Source: Fragilariopsis cylindrus CCMP1102 (lineage: Eukaryota; Bacillariophyta; Bacillariophyceae; Bacillariales; Bacillariaceae). From it: a stretch of DNA of 64,000 nt. The position numbers were made by a program, and so were the translations under genes. Shown one piece after another: positions 61,617 through 64,000 of the stretch (its first letter is position 1; each line of letters begins with the position of its first letter). Under the pieces are notes generated by a model, which did no database searches, was not told where the DNA came from, and was given only the letters and a program-made list of their open reading frames with translations. Where the stretch lies: the NCBI GenBank assembly GCA_900095095.1, contig FMBT01000315.1, positions 248,001-312,000 of the forward strand, given 5' to 3'.

Positions 61617-63468
61617 CGATAAGGATGAGGATAAGGATGAAAAGATAAGGAGGAGGATGACGAATATTGCGAACGTGGAAGCTGAAATTAGGACATTAAA
61701 ACAATCATGGGATACAAAATATGATACTATTGCGAAACCAAATCATCAACAAGAATATTATAATCGTCGTCGAACACAAAAGAATATATCATCAATGATT
61801 GCTGCAACATTAAGTAATGGGAATTGGCGTCATACCACATTTCCGGCACTAGCACAAAATGTAAAATATGCAATTAAAGCACCGGTATCGATGTTAGTAG
61901 TACCTGTCATAGTATCATCCTATCGAAGAACACAAAAACAAGAACAAAAACAGATTAAAAAACAACCAATACTAAAATTCTTACATGTGATACGTGATGG
62001 ACGAGATGTGGCAGTAAGTGAGAATCAAAGTCCGGTATTAAAATTTTATAATCTCACATATCCTACTAGCAATAACAAGAATAACAATAACAATAACAAT
62101 AACAATAACACTGCTCGAATGAAATTGTTACAATTTACAAATAAAATTATAGAACAAGAACTAAATGCTACTACTACTACTACTACTACTACTACAGGGG
62201 AAGAAGATCAACAACAACAAAAACTTGATAATATCAATAATATAGTAATATATGCAAAAGCGATACAATTATGGAATGATTGGAATAGTATGGTATATAG
62301 ATGGGCGACAACAACAATAACAACAACAAATCCAATTCCAACAAAAAATGCAGTACCAAATAACAATAATAATAATAACGATGTGGATTATTTATTAATT
62401 AAAATAGAAGATTTATTAATTGCTGGTAGTCCAGAACGATATAATGCGATTGTTCAAATGTCCAAATATGTCAATTCCACATTATCAATCGAAGAATTAT
62501 GTTGTTTATGTCGAAAGGATACACAAGATTATGGTAAAAGTAGTAAAATTACTACTTTCAATCATGGGAACGTCAATAATAATCATAGAAACAAAAATAG
62601 AAACAAAAACAAATCAGTAGAAAACGACGACGAGGACGATGATGTTGATAACAATATCATTGCAAGATGGGAAATGCAACAACGAGATAAACAGAAACGA
62701 GAACAACAACAGCAGCAACAGCAACAGCAACAGCAACATATATCTACTAATACAGACCAACAACAAGAATATAAAAGACGGCGGCGGCTGATGCTAATGA
62801 CCAAAGAAAAAGATCCATCGATAATATCAGAAGAAGATTACCATAATTGGAAAGTTGATTACCATAATTGGAAAATTGTAACCGATAGGATCCTAAAAAA
62901 AGAGAAGAAAAAGAATACAGATGATACCAAAATGTACGTCGTGGATGGATTGATCCGTCATGGCGAAGAATTGTATACTCAACGTCAGCAGCAGCAGCAG
63001 CAGCAGCAAAAGTCAACAATAATAGGAATAAAAAATGTAGAGCAACAACAACAAGTCGATGATGATAATGATACTCAAGAAGGAATTCATAGGTCTATTA
63101 TAGATCAACTTAAAATGAAATTACAGCAAATAAGAATGAAAATTCATAATCGGATGGCAAATGCAAACAACAACAACAACAACAGCAATCTAAATCAACG
63201 TCCATCCGATCCAACTATTAAAAAACGATACGGGAAATGGCAATCAATATTAAAAAATAATACTCTACTGTCCGATTTTTTTCATCGTGAGGGTGCAGAA
63301 GGATTAAAACTTTTTGGATATTATGATAATGATGCTGCTGTTGCTGTTGTACCATCATCATTATTATCAAAATCATCGTCGTCGGTAGTAGAAGATACCA
63401 ATCCTGATGATTCAATTACGGGAGGAGGTATAAATATTTGCGAGGTATCTATCGCTTGTCCAGAATAG
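60904..63468 (+). CDS. Golgi-type sulfotransferase with long low-complexity inserts
   Basis: Chosen from the ATG at 60904; a GTG further up cannot serve as a start. 854 residues, single exon. The N-terminus is short and basic, followed by one membrane anchor (SFFMIGLIGFFLLQIFTFVIL, residues 44-64), giving type II Golgi topology. The PAPS-binding loop is GGSDGSGTRAIVE near residue 125, and the 3'-phosphate site is VIRDGRDVAVSENQS near residue 362, both at expected distances once inserts are discounted. Further landmarks: KYAIKAPVSMLV, LWNDWNSMVYRWA, DYLLIKIEDLL and the C-terminal KRYGKWQSILKNN with FHREGAEGLKLFGYY. Poly-Ser, poly-Gln, poly-Asn and poly-Thr inserts make up a third of the protein. 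It would transfer sulfate from PAPS to a polysaccharide, glycoprotein or lipid; the acceptor is unknown. Confidence 0.8.
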
Positions 63469-64000
63469 AAGTAATATAATAGTAATTGGTTGCGACAACT
63501 ACAGTAAAAAGTAATGCATTATTTACTCTGTTGTCTTATATTATATGTCCAGATGCACAGACAGCGGTCCTACTGTAGTAAGTAATCAGATAGATAGACA
63601 GATAGATAGATATGGATTCAAAAAAAAATCCTTATAAGAAATAAGATTCCCTAGATTTAGTTTGGCAACAACCAGTGCCAGCATCTATTGAGAAGTTCTC
63701 TACCCTATATGCTGTTGTTGGTGATAATTTGTAAGACCTTTTATAATGATAATCTTGTATATGGTGGTGTCTTCTCGCCCTTTTAACAGCAGTCTCTTTA
63801 GAGTAGCTGACAAGCTTTTAGTTAGTCTTTTAAATTCTTTAACTAAATCTAGATATCAATTGATCTTGTTGGCTATTCATTGTCTTGTTGACGGCCTCCC
63901 CCATCTCACATACACACTTTTCTCCTCTCACAACTCTGACCCACACAACACATGTGTCTTGTGTTTTAACAACAGTATTATGGTGAGGAATGAATACCGG
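63469..64000. other. Intergenic region at the right edge
   Basis: It has a GATA/CAGATAGATAGA run near 63585-63611 and T-rich tracts. No gene or RNA is recognised; a gene starting beyond the edge cannot be excluded. Confidence 0.45.

Overview
The window looks like nuclear DNA of a diatom. Evidence: an Lhcx-type fucoxanthin-chlorophyll light-harvesting protein; precursors with an N-terminal hydrophobic signal followed by a phenylalanine cleavage motif (SAF/NAF) typical of import into the four-membrane diatom plastid; short GT-AG introns (mostly 145-235 bp); many serine, asparagine, glutamine and aspartate homopolymers encoded by trinucleotide repeats; and a complete Copia-type LTR retrotransposon whose RNase H resembles the diatom CoDi lineages. 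The species cannot be fixed from the sequence; the low-GC style would fit several diatoms.

Layout. 2-31 kb is gene-dense: Lhcx, an Alb3/Oxa1 thylakoid insertase, a prolyl-4-hydroxylase-like oxygenase, the DcpS scavenger decapping enzyme, Spb1 rRNA 2'-O-methyltransferase, a decayed FAD monooxygenase, a small mitochondrial protein with an acidic tail, an ABHD3/YheT-type hydrolase, a leucine-rich-repeat protein, a small membrane protein, an LPMO-like gene with two in-frame stops, a PARP-type zinc-finger protein and a steroid 5-alpha-reductase. eIF3i follows at 31.9-33.5 kb; its first coding exon is only the ATG. 33.5-46 kb is repeat-rich: a 7,759-bp Copia element with two LTRs that read identical and a 5-bp target duplication, then eight ~190-bp tandem repeats interrupted by a 513-bp terminal-inverted-repeat element. 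46-48.4 kb holds a serine-rich protein of a diatom-type family. 48.4-51.6 kb is gene-free with more ~190-bp tandem duplications. 51.6-63.5 kb holds a START-like membrane protein, a secretory cyclophilin, a plastid RNB-domain exoribonuclease, a Tyr/His/Gln-rich hypothetical protein with a duplicated 3' fragment, and a Golgi-type sulfotransferase.

How genes relate. This is a eukaryotic chromosome without operons. Several genes share a divergent intergenic region (oxygenase/DcpS; mitochondrial protein/hydrolase; zinc finger/reductase; cyclophilin/RNB). Three products serve the plastid: Lhcx in light harvesting and photoprotection, Alb3 in inserting such light-harvesting proteins into thylakoids, and the RNB nuclease in plastid RNA processing. 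No new multi-gene system was found. The most unusual signals are the young but multiply frame-broken retrotransposon with an extra gag-pol coding block and a hairpin cluster, the satellite with its nested element, the ATG-only exon of eIF3i, an intron inside an acidic repeat tail, and altered active-site residues in the RNB protein.
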